From Microbacterium sp. (lineage in GTDB: Bacteria; Actinomycetota; Actinomycetes; Actinomycetales; Microbacteriaceae), in contig NZ_QFPF01000017.1 in assembly GCF_003248605.1 (NCBI RefSeq), positions 1 to 32,629 on the forward strand: 32,629 bases of DNA, read 5' to 3'. The stretch's first letter is position 1. Every line of letters begins with the position of its first letter. The notes beneath the pieces are model-generated. The model ran no database searches, was not told the DNA's origin, and saw nothing but the letters and a program-made list of their open reading frames with translations. Both the position numbers and the translations under genes were made by a program. Of this stretch, positions 8,411-15,714 are shown piece by piece.

Positions 8411-8600
8411 GGGACTTCAGGTCTGCGCCGAAATCGTCGTCGGCCGCACCCGCGCAGCCCGCGCGGCTCACGTCCTGAACTTCTCTGGCGCGCAACGCAA
8501 CACGATCGGCGCGCCCACCTACCTCGCGCAGGCTTACGCCGGGTCCCTGCCGCCCACAACGATGAACGGCGTGGGGCGCGAATCCGCTGACGATTCACGC
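8411..8600 (+). pseudogene. Possible remnant of a protein-coding gene, unidentified
   Basis: In the plus frame shared with ATG 8562, about 55 codons read as plausible protein with G/C-rich third positions, for example AAHVLNFSGAQRNTIGAP followed by TYLAQAYAGSLPPTTMNG. There is no start codon or ribosome binding site, and the frame then runs antisense into the MFS gene. I do not recognise the family. It could be the relic of a deleted gene or chance. Confidence 0.25.
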
Positions 8601-8617
8601 GCTCACCCGGTCGCCAC

Positions 8618-9823
8618 TCAGCGGCGCCGGGCGAACAGCAGCCATGTGGCGGCGACAAGCGGGAGCACGGCAAGCACGAGCAGCGCCATCGGTGCCCCCG
8701 CCGTGTCCGCGAGAGCGAAGACGATCAATGGGCCCGTCGCGGCGCCGAGATCACCCGCGGTGCGGGTGACGCCAACGACGGTTCCCGAGCGGCGACCGGG
8801 AAAGGCCTCGGCGATGGCGACGCTCGGCACGATGTTGGCGACGCTTGTGGCGACGGCGTAGGCGACGATGCCCGCGCCGAACGCCCACGGGTTCCGCAGC
8901 ACCGCGAAAAGCAGCATCGCGATCGCCGCGAGCCCGGACGAACCGATCAGCACGGACGCACGAGAGCCGCGGTCCACGGCACGGCCGACGAACGGCAGCA
9001 CGGCCGCGCTGGCCGCCGTGCCGAGAGCGAAGGCGATGCCGAGCGTGAGCGGGTCGAGCTCGCCCTGCGCGTAGGCGAGGACGGGGATGAGGCCCTGCTC
9101 GCCCGCAAAACGTGCGAAGAACAGTGCGAAGGAGACCGCCGCGAGTGCGATCAGCAGCCCGTGCGGTGCCTGCGCCGGCACGGCAGCGGCGGAGGCGGCG
9201 CCCGGGGCGGCAGCATCCACCCGTACGGACGCCCAGTACCCGCGGGCGGGCCGGGCCAGATCCCACGTCACGGCGAGAACCACCGGCACCGCCGCCGCGA
9301 CGAATGCCGCTGGAACGCCCGCAACAGTCACGACCGCGCCCCCGAGCACCGCGCCGACAGCCGCGGCGCCCATCTGCACCACGGTCGCCAGCGACACCAC
9401 ACGCCCCCGGCGCTCGGGCGGGGCGCCAGCCAGCAGCACCGCGAACCCGAGCGTGATCGCGGCGCCGCCCAGCACACCCGCCACCAGCCGAAGTGCGATC
9501 AGCCAGGTCGCATCCGGCGCCCATCCCGTCACCGCGGTCACCGCGCACAGGGCCAGGAGAACGCCGATCATGAGCGGACGTACCGGCGCTCGCCGCATCA
9601 GCATCCCTGCCGGTACATTGGCGATCACGCGGCCGATCGCGAAGGCCGCAATGATCGGGCCGAGGAGAACGACCGGCAGCGCGAGGTCTTCGGCGAGTAG
9701 GGGAAGAACCGGGACGATCACGCCCCACGTCATCTGCGCCGTGCCGATGAGGGCGCACACGAGCAGCGCCTCGCCGCGGGCGGGCGCGGGGCGCGTCGGC
9801 GGCGCGGCGGTGTCCTGGGTCAC
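8618..9823 (-). CDS. MFS transporter
   Basis: Hydrophobic protein of 401 aa with about twelve membrane segments, two halves and a central cytoplasmic loop near residues 190-215. Typical MFS details are the loop-2/3 basic patch (MLMRRAPVRP) and the GRRSGTVVGVTRTAGDLGAATG segment region in the second half. The GTG start overlaps the stop of the upstream monooxygenase by 4 nt. It is the last gene of the flavin-monooxygenase operon and therefore probably imports the substrate or exports a product. Direction cannot be told from the sequence. Confidence 0.9.
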   Translation of the reverse strand: MTQDTAAPPTRPAPARGEALLVCALIGTAQMTWGVIVPVLPLLAEDLALPVVLLGPIIAAFAIGRVIANVPAGMLMRRAPVRPLMIGVLLALCAVTAVTGWAPDATWLIALRLVAGVLGGAAITLGFAVLLAGAPPERRGRVVSLATVVQMGAAAVGAVLGGAVVTVAGVPAAFVAAAVPVVLAVTWDLARPARGYWASVRVDAAAPGAASAAAVPAQAPHGLLIALAAVSFALFFARFAGEQGLIPVLAYAQGELDPLTLGIAFALGTAASAAVLPFVGRAVDRGSRASVLIGSSGLAAIAMLLFAVLRNPWAFGAGIVAYAVATSVANIVPSVAIAEAFPGRRSGTVVGVTRTAGDLGAATGPLIVFALADTAGAPMALLVLAVLPLVAATWLLFARRR

Positions 9824-11154
9824 GGGTGGAGGTTCTCGCGCAGCGTGGCGCCCGGGGTGCGCGGAGCGAGCACACCCCGTCGGGAGAGCTCGGGAACCAG
9901 CAGTTCGGCGATGTCGTTGAGCCCGGAAGGGGTGGGAAGGGGGGACGAGAACATGTATCCGCCGCGGCCCCCCGTCGCCTCGAAGTTATCCTGCAGAGCA
10001 TCGGCGATCTGTGCCGGCGAGCCGCACACCGTGTGGTCGAGGCCGGTGGCGCTGCGCCACCCGTGCTCGAAGAACTCCGCACGCGTGAGCTCGTGATCCG
10101 GGCCGTACTCGTCCATCAGCGCGCCGACAAGACCGCCTGGGCTCGCCTGAACGGCGGCTATCTGCTCCGCGAGCTCCCCGACCACGATCCGTTCGGGCAG
10201 GCGCGAGAAATCGAACCCCGCGTTGTGGGACAGGTATGCGCCCACGGCCTCTTCGCTCCAGTAGCTCAGCATCTCGGCGCGACGCGTCTCTGCCTCGTCA
10301 GGCGTGTTCCCGACGATCGTCTGCATCGCCCACAGGATCCCCACCGTCTGCGGGTCGCGCCCCTCGGCAACAAGAGCTTCGTCGAGCGCGCGCCGGTGCC
10401 GCTGCTGCGAGGCCACCGCGCCACCGAATCCGAAGACGACATCCGCGAACCGTGCCGATGCCGCTATACCGCGCGGAGAGTTGCCCGCCTGCACGAGCAC
10501 CGGGTGATGTTGCGGGCTCGGCATCGCACTGAGCGGCCCCTTCACATCGAAGAAGCGTCCGCGATGCTCGATCGCCCGGACGCGCGAGGGGTCGGCGAAG
10601 CGGCCGGTGCCGCGATCCATGATGATCGCGTCGGCCGGAACCGAATCCCACAGCGCACGGCAGACATCGACGAACTCTTCCATGCGCTCGTACCGAAGTC
10701 CGTGCTCGAGGAGCTCGTCGAAGCCGTAGTTGGCGGCATCCGCGCTGCGACTGGACGCGACGATATTGAAGGCGAGTCGCCCACCCGTGACGTGATCGAG
10801 CGAATTGAGCAGCCGCGCGACGTAGAAGGGATGCATGAACGTCGAGGAATACGTGAGGCCGAAGCCGATGTCGCGTGTGACCCCGGCCATGGCCGCGATG
10901 AACGGGCTCATATCCTGGCGCGGCCACTGCACGCCCCACTCCACCGCCGCATCGATCGACCCGCGCCAGGTGTCGGGGATGCCGGACCCGTCGCCGAAGA
11001 AGAGGAGATGCATTCCCGCGCGCTCGGCGGTCATGGCGATCTGTTGCAGCATCCCGACGTCGGGAAAGGTCGCGCCCACCCAGGAGCCCGGCCTCGCCCA
11101 GCGGCCCTCGGTGTGAGTGAACGACAGGTCGAACGCGACGTGCATGCCGCTCAC
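9820..11154 (-). CDS. LLM-class flavin-dependent monooxygenase, NtaA/SnaA/DszA type
   Basis: 444-aa luciferase-like monooxygenase using reduced FMN and O2. Family features include the N-terminal FDLSFTHTEGRWARPGSW, FFGDGSGIPDTWRG, and the conserved central blocks TGGRLAFNIVASS and PVLVQAGNSPRG. Length and motifs fit the nitrilotriacetate / dibenzothiophene-sulfone monooxygenase group rather than bacterial luciferase itself. The start GTG (11154) has GGAGGG upstream and overlaps the isochorismatase stop by 4 nt; ATG at 11145 is an alternative. The group typically cleaves C-N or C-S bonds and needs a separate flavin reductase, none of which is encoded in this operon. Substrate unknown. Confidence 0.9.
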   Translation of the reverse strand: MSGMHVAFDLSFTHTEGRWARPGSWVGATFPDVGMLQQIAMTAERAGMHLLFFGDGSGIPDTWRGSIDAAVEWGVQWPRQDMSPFIAAMAGVTRDIGFGLTYSSTFMHPFYVARLLNSLDHVTGGRLAFNIVASSRSADAANYGFDELLEHGLRYERMEEFVDVCRALWDSVPADAIIMDRGTGRFADPSRVRAIEHRGRFFDVKGPLSAMPSPQHHPVLVQAGNSPRGIAASARFADVVFGFGGAVASQQRHRRALDEALVAEGRDPQTVGILWAMQTIVGNTPDEAETRRAEMLSYWSEEAVGAYLSHNAGFDFSRLPERIVVGELAEQIAAVQASPGGLVGALMDEYGPDHELTRAEFFEHGWRSATGLDHTVCGSPAQIADALQDNFEATGGRGGYMFSSPLPTPSGLNDIAELLVPELSRRGVLAPRTPGATLRENLHP

Positions 11155-11813
11155 GCCGCGCCCTCCGCTCCCGTGCCGCAGCGCCAGAGTGACGCGACCG
11201 CGTCGACCGACGAGATCGCTGCGACGTTCAGCGCGAGCTGCTCGATCGCCGCCTCGTGCAACCTCGCCTCATAGGCTGCCGTCGCGTCCTCGGCGAGCAC
11301 GACGGGCCAGCCCAGCTGCAGGGCATCCGTGGCCGTCGCGGCGATGCAGCACTCGGTCGTCAGCCCCGCGACAGTGACCCATCGGATGCTGTCGCTCCGC
11401 AGCCGCGTCGCAAGGTCGGTGCCGAGAAACCCGCTGTACGCGCGCTTGCGGATTCGTGTCTCGTGCGCGCGCGGGCCGATTCTGTACCACTGAGCGCCGG
11501 GCGTGCCCACCACACACGGCTCTTCCGGGTCCAGGGGAGCGTCGAGGTCTCCCGTACGCAGCCACCTGCTGGCACGCCACGGTGTATTCGGCTCGGTTGC
11601 GAGCTCGATCCAGTAGATCGGCACGCCCGCCGCCCGCGCGTGGTCGACGAGGTCGCTGCATCGGTCGATCGCGGCGGCGAGGGCCGCGGAAACCCCAGCA
11701 TCCATCCCGTACGCCCCGAGGAGAGCCGGGTCTGCGAACGAGCGCTGCACGTCGATCATCAGCAGCGCCCCGCGGGCGGGATCGAGCGCCGCGAGGCGGG
11801 TATCGGCCGTCAT
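11151..11813 (-). CDS. Isochorismatase-family cysteine hydrolase, RutB-like
   Basis: 220-aa hydrolase with the complete catalytic triad. Asp21 is in LLMIDVQRSF, Lys123 in IRKRAYSGFLG, and the nucleophile Cys156 is in GLTTECCIAAT. The KRAYSGF-LGT-L block and its spacing resemble RutB, which hydrolyses peroxyureidoacrylate in the Rut pyrimidine pathway. It directly follows the RutA-like gene with a 1-nt overlap (TGATG), the same order as rutA-rutB. By analogy it would hydrolyse the ring-opened product made by the upstream monooxygenase to an amine/carbamate and an acid. Related family members act on nicotinamide, N-carbamoyl compounds and allophanate-like amides, so the assignment is by context. 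Confidence 0.88.
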   Translation of the reverse strand: MTADTRLAALDPARGALLMIDVQRSFADPALLGAYGMDAGVSAALAAAIDRCSDLVDHARAAGVPIYWIELATEPNTPWRASRWLRTGDLDAPLDPEEPCVVGTPGAQWYRIGPRAHETRIRKRAYSGFLGTDLATRLRSDSIRWVTVAGLTTECCIAATATDALQLGWPVVLAEDATAAYEARLHEAAIEQLALNVAAISSVDAVASLWRCGTGAEGAA

Positions 11814-12895
11814 CAGGCTGCCCCCACGGGCGCCTGCTCGGCTGCGCGCAGGACGGGGAGGACGGTTTCACCGAACGCGGTCAGCCCCTCGAGATATTCC
11901 GGAAAGATCAGCATCAACCCATCGAGTTCGGCGGTGTTGAGGATCGTCAGCACGCGTTCTGCGATCGTGCCGGCGTCGCCTGTGACGAACGGGGTCTGAA
12001 ACGCCTCCTCGCCCTTCGCGCCCTGCGCCCACGAGAGCGCGCGCTGCGGATCCCAGCCCCAGGAGCGGCGCATGTTGCCGAGTGCCTCGCGGTCGAGGCC
12101 CTCTCCGTAGCGCTCCGCGAGGCGTTCGGCCTCGGCATCCGTCTCGCCCTGCACCACCGTGAGCATCGAGTACGTGCGTACCTGGCGCCCCTGCCGCGCT
12201 GCCCGGTCGTGCACGTCGCGAGAGAGATCGCGCATGGCCTCGAGGCTCTCGGCGCCGAGGAAGGCGCCGTCGGAGTACCGCGCCTGAAAGGCACGCCCGC
12301 GGTCGGATCGGCCCGCGCTGATGATCGTCGGGCGGGGGTCGGGGTGCGGTCGTGACTCACAGTCGGTGAGAGTGAAGAATTCGCCCTGCATAGTGACAGT
12401 CGGCTCGCTCCACAGGCGCAGCACCGCCTCGGTCCACTCCGCGGTCATGCGGTATCGCGCCTCGTGATCGAGCGTCGCGTCCCAGATACCCATCTGCTCG
12501 AACTCGTCGGCGTACGACCCGTTGACGATGTTCATGCCCGCGCGACCGCCGCTGATCTGCTGCAGAGTCGTGAACACCTTTGCGGCGAAAGCCGGGTTCT
12601 GCATGTTGCAGTGCACCGTCGCCCAGATCTTCACCCGTTCGGTCGCCTCGGCAAGACCCGCCATCATGGTCATCGACTCGAGCGTCTCGCCCCAGTGGTC
12701 GGTCTCGCCTCCGAAGCCGCGCCACTTCGCCATCGCCATGACGAAATCGAGCCCCGCATGCTCGGCCAGGCGCGCGACCTGTCGGTTGTAGTCGTAGCTT
12801 GCGGGCGGGTACGGGGCCGTCCGCGAGATCATCCACCCGCCCGCGGCGTTGGGTAGGAAGACGCCGTAGTCCTTGCGCCGGCTGAGGTCACTCAT
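11813..12895 (-). CDS. LLM-class flavin monooxygenase, RutA-like
   Basis: 360-aa luciferase-like monooxygenase closest in motifs to RutA, the enzyme that opens the uracil ring with FMNH2 and O2. Shared blocks, recalled from E. coli RutA, are GVFLPNAAGGWMISRTAP, KWRGFGGETDHWGETLES followed by MTMMAGLA, EQMGIW and FGETVLPVL. The ATG at 12895 has GAAGGAG 7 nt upstream. It opens a four-gene operon. Unlike true rut operons, no rutC, rutD, rutE, rutF or rutG homologue is seen nearby. A related nitrogen heterocycle or cyclic amide is therefore as likely a substrate as uracil. A dyad operator candidate (12998-13028) and an extended -10 (13048-13056) lie upstream. Confidence 0.9.
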   Translation of the reverse strand: MSDLSRRKDYGVFLPNAAGGWMISRTAPYPPASYDYNRQVARLAEHAGLDFVMAMAKWRGFGGETDHWGETLESMTMMAGLAEATERVKIWATVHCNMQNPAFAAKVFTTLQQISGGRAGMNIVNGSYADEFEQMGIWDATLDHEARYRMTAEWTEAVLRLWSEPTVTMQGEFFTLTDCESRPHPDPRPTIISAGRSDRGRAFQARYSDGAFLGAESLEAMRDLSRDVHDRAARQGRQVRTYSMLTVVQGETDAEAERLAERYGEGLDREALGNMRRSWGWDPQRALSWAQGAKGEEAFQTPFVTGDAGTIAERVLTILNTAELDGLMLIFPEYLEGLTAFGETVLPVLRAAEQAPVGAA

Positions 12896-12997
12896 GAGAA
12901 TGCTCCTTCGGTGGGAGCCGGAGAGGCTGCGGGGATACCCGGGGGCGCAGGACCTCCACGACTCGATCCAGAATTGCGAGTGCGGAGTGGAGAGCGT

Positions 12998-13028
12998 GCG
13001 AGACGAATCGGCTGCCGATATGTCTCGC
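12998..13028. promoter_or_regulatory. 31-bp dyad, operator candidate for the RutA-like operon
   Basis: GCGAGACGAATCGG (12998-13011), a 3-nt spacer, then CCGATATGTCTCGC (13015-13028). The 14-bp arms pair at 12 positions, the two mismatches being adjacent in the middle. It lies about 100 bp before the RutA-like start and just downstream of a putative extended -10, where a bound repressor would block transcription. TetR- or GntR-type dimers use sites of this size; no such regulator gene is in the window. Confidence 0.55.
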
Positions 13029-13047
13029 GGAGGTCCAACTGCTTTCG

Positions 13048-13056
13048 ACCGTACCA
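13048..13056 (-). promoter_or_regulatory. Putative extended -10 promoter of the RutA-like operon
   Basis: On the minus strand TGgTACGGT matches an extended -10 (TGn followed by TANNNT). No good -35 is seen 17 nt upstream. Transcription would start near 13040, leaving a leader of about 145 nt that contains the 31-bp dyad. Confidence 0.35.
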
Positions 13057-13105
13057 GGCCTCGCCGTGCGCGCGTACCGAGGTGCAGTCGAGGTGCAAGA
13101 ACCCG

Positions 13106-13537
13106 CTACCTCGTGGTGGGGTCGAACGGGCGCACGCTGCCGTGTTGGTGCAGCAGCAGCTCTACGCCCAGATCCCCTGCGGCAAGGGTCGACCACCCAG
13201 CCGGCGCGAACGCCTGCGTCACGGTGGGCGTGATGCACAGCGCCAGCCGCGCGTCCGGGAACAGGCTCTGCTTCAACCACGCGAGCTTGAACAGGTTCGC
13301 GCTCACCCGATTGCGATGAGCTGAAGTGAATGACCCCGCATTCGCGATCAACTGGACGAAGAACGATGCGGCAGCATCCGAGCCTTCGACTTCGAACCTC
13401 GTCGAGTCGTCGACAGTGATGGTGACGGGCGCGACCGGTGTGCCGAAGTAGGCGCCGAGGTCGCGGAGCATTGCCGCTTCGGGGCTGTGTTCAGGAAACC
13501 GACCGCGTGCGGGGTCGACGGTGATGAGCCGCGCCAT
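13106..13537 (-). CDS. Hypothetical protein, 143 aa
   Basis: Soluble protein of 143 aa that I do not recognise. It has the coding bias of its neighbours, no signal peptide and no membrane segment. Visible pieces are FEVEGSDAAASFFVQLIANAG and VSANLFKLAWLKQSLFPDARL, and a C-terminal AAGDLGVELLLHQHGSVRPFD. Start ATG at 13537 has only a weak purine stretch, but TACGCT lies 7 nt upstream, so the mRNA may be leaderless. It is followed by the RutA-like operon on the same strand after a 210-nt gap with its own promoter candidate, so it is probably a separate unit. Function unknown. Confidence 0.7.
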   Translation of the reverse strand: MARLITVDPARGRFPEHSPEAAMLRDLGAYFGTPVAPVTITVDDSTRFEVEGSDAAASFFVQLIANAGSFTSAHRNRVSANLFKLAWLKQSLFPDARLALCITPTVTQAFAPAGWSTLAAGDLGVELLLHQHGSVRPFDPTTR

Positions 13538-14202
13538 GGTCTTCAGCGTACGGAGCGGGTGTTTCGTCTCGGTTTCATGTCGCGGTGCGCACGCGCGAGA
13601 CGCGCCCTGCCATGCGTAGTGATCGCAGGGCGATGGCCGGGCCCACGCGATGTCTCCGGGAGCGAGCTCGGCGGAGTTACGAGGCGTTCAGTGCGCTCCC
13701 ATCCGTTGGCCTCGGTCTCGCGTGATGACATATCAGCGGGAGCGGTGGCGGCGATCGCCGCCCTCAGCGGCTCGAGTCGCCGGCGTCGAGCATCGGCATC
13801 CGCGGTCGTCGTCATACCGGGAGCGTCACGAGCGGACTTGCCGCACGGCGGGTCCGATAATCGGATGCCACCCGGCACTCACGCGTGGGCCGATCGCGCG
13901 GGCAGACTCTACGCGGATGACGTGGCATTCCCGAATCCGGCGGCCGCGCCAGCGTCCGTTGGCGTCGTCACCATTGCCACCGCCACTCGCCCCCGCCCCG
14001 CCCCCGTCGACACCGACCGGCCCGCCACCGCACCCGACCTGGCACGAAACGTCCTGCGAGCAACGATCGCCGACACATCGTGCCGAGTCGCGCGGGCATC
14101 GCCCGCCGCGCGGCGCCGAAATCCGTCGCGCGGCGGATCCGCGGCGGCATCGAGCTCCGTAACCTCGTGCGAAGGCACCGCAGAGAAGGGACAGCATCCA
14201 TC
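13538..14202. other. 665-bp stretch without a convincing gene
   Basis: Several overlapping frames are open on both strands, but none combines a ribosome binding site, family resemblance and consistent codon bias. A 90-aa minus-strand frame (13543-13815, starting MTTTADADARRRRLEPL) is the best candidate and has no ribosome binding site. The part from about 13980 to 14060 is C-rich, low-complexity sequence. It separates divergent genes (13106-13537 minus, 14203 plus), so it may hold promoters I cannot define. Confidence 0.6.
13545..13550 (-). promoter_or_regulatory. -10 hexamer TACGCT, possibly leaderless
   Basis: On the minus strand TACGCT fits the actinobacterial TANNNT pattern and ends 7 nt before the ATG at 13537. 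No ribosome binding site is seen, which would fit a leaderless mRNA. Confidence 0.35.
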
Positions 14203-14457
14203 ATGCAGAGCATCTGGTCGGCAAAGATCTTCGGCGACCGTGAAGACCCGCGCGCGCGGCTGCACGCGCTGTTCGGCGGGGAGAAGCCGGCCGCGGGGCA
14301 GCCGCCGCAGCCCGCGCTGATGTGGGCGCGCGAGGTGCTGACCGATGTGGATGCTGCCGCCGCGGCCGATCCCGTCGCCGTAACGCGACGCTTGCGCGCC
14401 GCTGAACCGCGGCTCACGCTGCGTGCCGCGACGTTCCTGGCTGCGCACGTCCGCTGA
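14203..14457 (+). CDS. Small hypothetical protein, 84 aa
   Basis: 84-aa protein beginning MQSIWSAKIFGDRED, unrecognised. The ATG at 14203 is preceded by GAGAAGGGA, about 11 nt away. A Pro/Ala/Gln-rich segment in the middle (GEKPAAGQPPQPALM) separates an N-terminal segment containing HALFGG from a helical C-terminus (about residues 40-84). No signal peptide or membrane segment. The open frame continues upstream without a better start. The stop is followed 11 nt later by the first copy of the CCCTGAGCCTGTCG repeat. Probably a real small gene because of the biased codons and clean start; function unknown. Confidence 0.55.
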   Translation: MQSIWSAKIFGDREDPRARLHALFGGEKPAAGQPPQPALMWAREVLTDVDAAAAADPVAVTRRLRAAEPRLTLRAATFLAAHVR

Positions 14458-14468
14458 GCCGCCCGGGG

Positions 14469-14490
14469 CCCTGAGCCTGTCGAAGGGGCC
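14469..14490 (+). repeat. CCCTGAGCCTGTCG repeat, copy 1
   Basis: CCCTGAGCCTGTCGAAGGGGCC right after the small hypothetical gene. The core belongs to a short intergenic repeat type I remember as common in many GC-rich bacterial genomes. Further copies follow the next gene. Confidence 0.85.
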
Positions 14491-14551
14491 CGCACGCCCA
14501 GGCTTTTGACACGGCCGCGGACGCCTGGGGCTTGCCGGGCGGGAGCGTAGC

Positions 14552-15001
14552 GTGCCCCGTATGAAGGGGACGACGAGTTCGCGCGCCCTGCGCATCGCGC
14601 TCGGTGTCGTCGCGTGGTTCAACCTGCTCTCGGCTGTGGCGGGGATGATCGGGCTGACGGTCGGCGGTGGCATCGGCATCCCGTTGGAATGGATCGAGGG
14701 AAGCGTCTTCTCGTCGTACTTCTGGCCCGGTGTGATCCTCGGGGTCGTCGTCGGCGGGAGCCAGGCGCTGGCCCTGACCGCTCAGCGTCGCCGGTTCGCG
14801 CTGGCGTGGGGGCTGCACGCCGCCGCGGGCCTGATCATGATGATCTGGATCTTCGTCGAGATCGCGATCATGCTCGTGTGGTCGCCGCTGCACGGCATCT
14901 ACTTCGTCACCGGGCTGGTGCAGGTGGTGCTCGCGGTGCTCGCGCTGGGGGCATGGCCGGTGCCGTTCCTGCGGCGGGATCCGCCGCGTGGCATGCCCTG
15001 A
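14552..15001 (+). CDS. Small integral membrane protein, four predicted segments
   Basis: 149-aa hydrophobic protein. Membrane segments are predicted at about residues 14-34, 55-75, 82-105 and 112-135. GTG at 14552 is chosen because GGGAG stands 6 nt upstream. ATG at 14561 is an alternative: TAGCGT lies 7 nt before it, which would suit a leaderless start. The last codons and the TGA stop belong to the first copy of a CCCTGAGCCTGTCG repeat cluster (the C-terminal Met-Pro and stop read from ATGCCCTGA), so the repeat may have trimmed or changed the C-terminus. It has no recognisable domain; function unknown. Confidence 0.7.
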   Translation: MPRMKGTTSSRALRIALGVVAWFNLLSAVAGMIGLTVGGGIGIPLEWIEGSVFSSYFWPGVILGVVVGGSQALALTAQRRRFALAWGLHAAAGLIMMIWIFVEIAIMLVWSPLHGIYFVTGLVQVVLAVLALGAWPVPFLRRDPPRGMP

Positions 15002-15107
15002 GCCTGTCGGCTCGCGCCCTGAGCCTGTCGCTTCGCGTGCCCTGAGCCTGTCGCTTCGCGCGCCCTGAGCCTGTCGAAGGGCCCCCGCACGCGCCCTGAG
15101 CCTGTCG
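14996..15107 (+). repeat. CCCTGAGCCTGTCG repeat cluster, five copies
   Basis: CCCTGAGCCTGTCG occurs at 14996, 15017, 15040, 15063 and 15094, all in the same orientation, with periods of 21, 23, 23 and 31 bp. The tails differ (GCTCGCG, CTTCGCG, AAGGGCC). The first copy contains the stop codon of the membrane-protein gene. Confidence 0.95.
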
Positions 15108-15149
15108 CGAAGGGCCCCGGCCCCCTCTCTGAGTGGCCCACAACCAGCA

Positions 15150-15243
15150 CCTCTGCCGAGCAGAGGGTGGATGCCGAGGCGAGGGCGGATCCAGGGGTTT
15201 CGATCCTCTGCTCGGCAATACCCCTCTGCCGAGCAGAGGATCG
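15150..15243. repeat. Hairpin repeat with 17-bp perfect stem and 18-bp-period units
   Basis: CGATCCTCTGCTCGGCA (15201-15217) and TGCCGAGCAGAGGATCG (15227-15243) form a perfect 17-bp stem with a 9-nt loop. Upstream, TGCCGAGCAGAGGGTGGA (15154-15171) and TGCCGAGGCGAGGGCGGA (15172-15189) are two direct units of 18 bp. CCTCTGC-CGA-GCAGAGG occurs twice (15150, 15223). It lies before the convergent end of the vapC-like gene and could terminate transcription from both sides. Confidence 0.9.
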
Positions 15244-15279
15244 GCGAGGTTCGGGAGTCCGTCCGCCGCGGCCCCGATC

Positions 15280-15714
15280 TCACAGGCCGAGCGACGAGAG
15301 ATCCTCCGGCGACCCCGGGTCGAGGTGAACGAGGCCGTCGACCGCCGCGAACGCCCGATCCGCCGAGACGAGACCCGTGATGTGTTCGCGCCGGAGGGCG
15401 GCGGCCACGAGCACCGCATCGAAGGCGCCGAGCTCTTCGTGCGCGCGGAACACGCGCAGTCCGCCCGCAAGATCATCGGCGTCGACGGTCACGAGCGGCG
15501 CGAGCAGGATCGCATAGTTCGCGGTCAAGGCGGCGGCGTCCTCACGTCCGCGACGACGCGCCCGCACATGCGCGAACTCGTGCAGCACCTCCACCGTCGT
15601 CGTCGCCGCGACACGGCCGTCGCCGACCGCGGCGACGAGGGCGCGGCACGGCTCCCGCAGGGGATGCTGCGCGCCGACGGCATACAGCAGCACGGTGGTG
15701 TCGAGCAGGATCAC
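15280..15714 (-). CDS. vapC: VapC-type PIN-domain toxin ribonuclease
   Basis: 144-aa PIN-domain protein. The four acidic residues that hold Mg2+ are visible: Asp5 (ILLDTTVL), Glu42 (TTVEVLHEF), Asp99 (GAFDAVLVAAA) and Asp119 (SADRAF). The length is normal for VapC. The GTG start overlaps the antitoxin stop by 4 nt (GTGA), the usual arrangement for coupled toxin-antitoxin synthesis. VapC toxins cleave tRNA or rRNA when the antitoxin is degraded; which RNA this one cuts is unknown. The pair faces convergent genes across a repeat-rich gap. Confidence 0.92.
   Translation of the reverse strand: MILLDTTVLLYAVGAQHPLREPCRALVAAVGDGRVAATTTVEVLHEFAHVRARRRGREDAAALTANYAILLAPLVTVDADDLAGGLRVFRAHEELGAFDAVLVAAALRREHITGLVSADRAFAAVDGLVHLDPGSPEDLSSLGL

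Larger units (their letters stand above)
8093..8617. other. 525-bp convergent intergenic gap with tandem repeats, a dyad element and a possible gene remnant
   Basis: No convincing intact gene. From left to right it holds a 13-bp unit repeated three times (8107-8145), a 21-bp-period repeat of CATCCCGGGGTCG (8165 and 8186), a 19-bp-period dyad element (8327-8395), and a stretch at about 8411-8600 that reads like a decayed protein fragment on the plus strand. Confidence 0.7.

Noticed and set aside
9826..11274. 482-aa plus-strand open frame
   Set aside because: It mirrors the minus-strand monooxygenase codon by codon; composition is Arg/Ala/His-rich as in typical high-GC antisense frames.
13543..13815. 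90-aa minus-strand frame as a gene
   Set aside because: No ribosome binding site, Arg-rich C-terminus, no family resemblance; kept only as a mention in the gap description.
14414..15283. 289-aa minus-strand frame across the repeat cluster
   Set aside because: It translates the CCCTGAGCCTGTCG repeats (RLRARE-like echoes) and the antisense of the membrane protein; not a gene.
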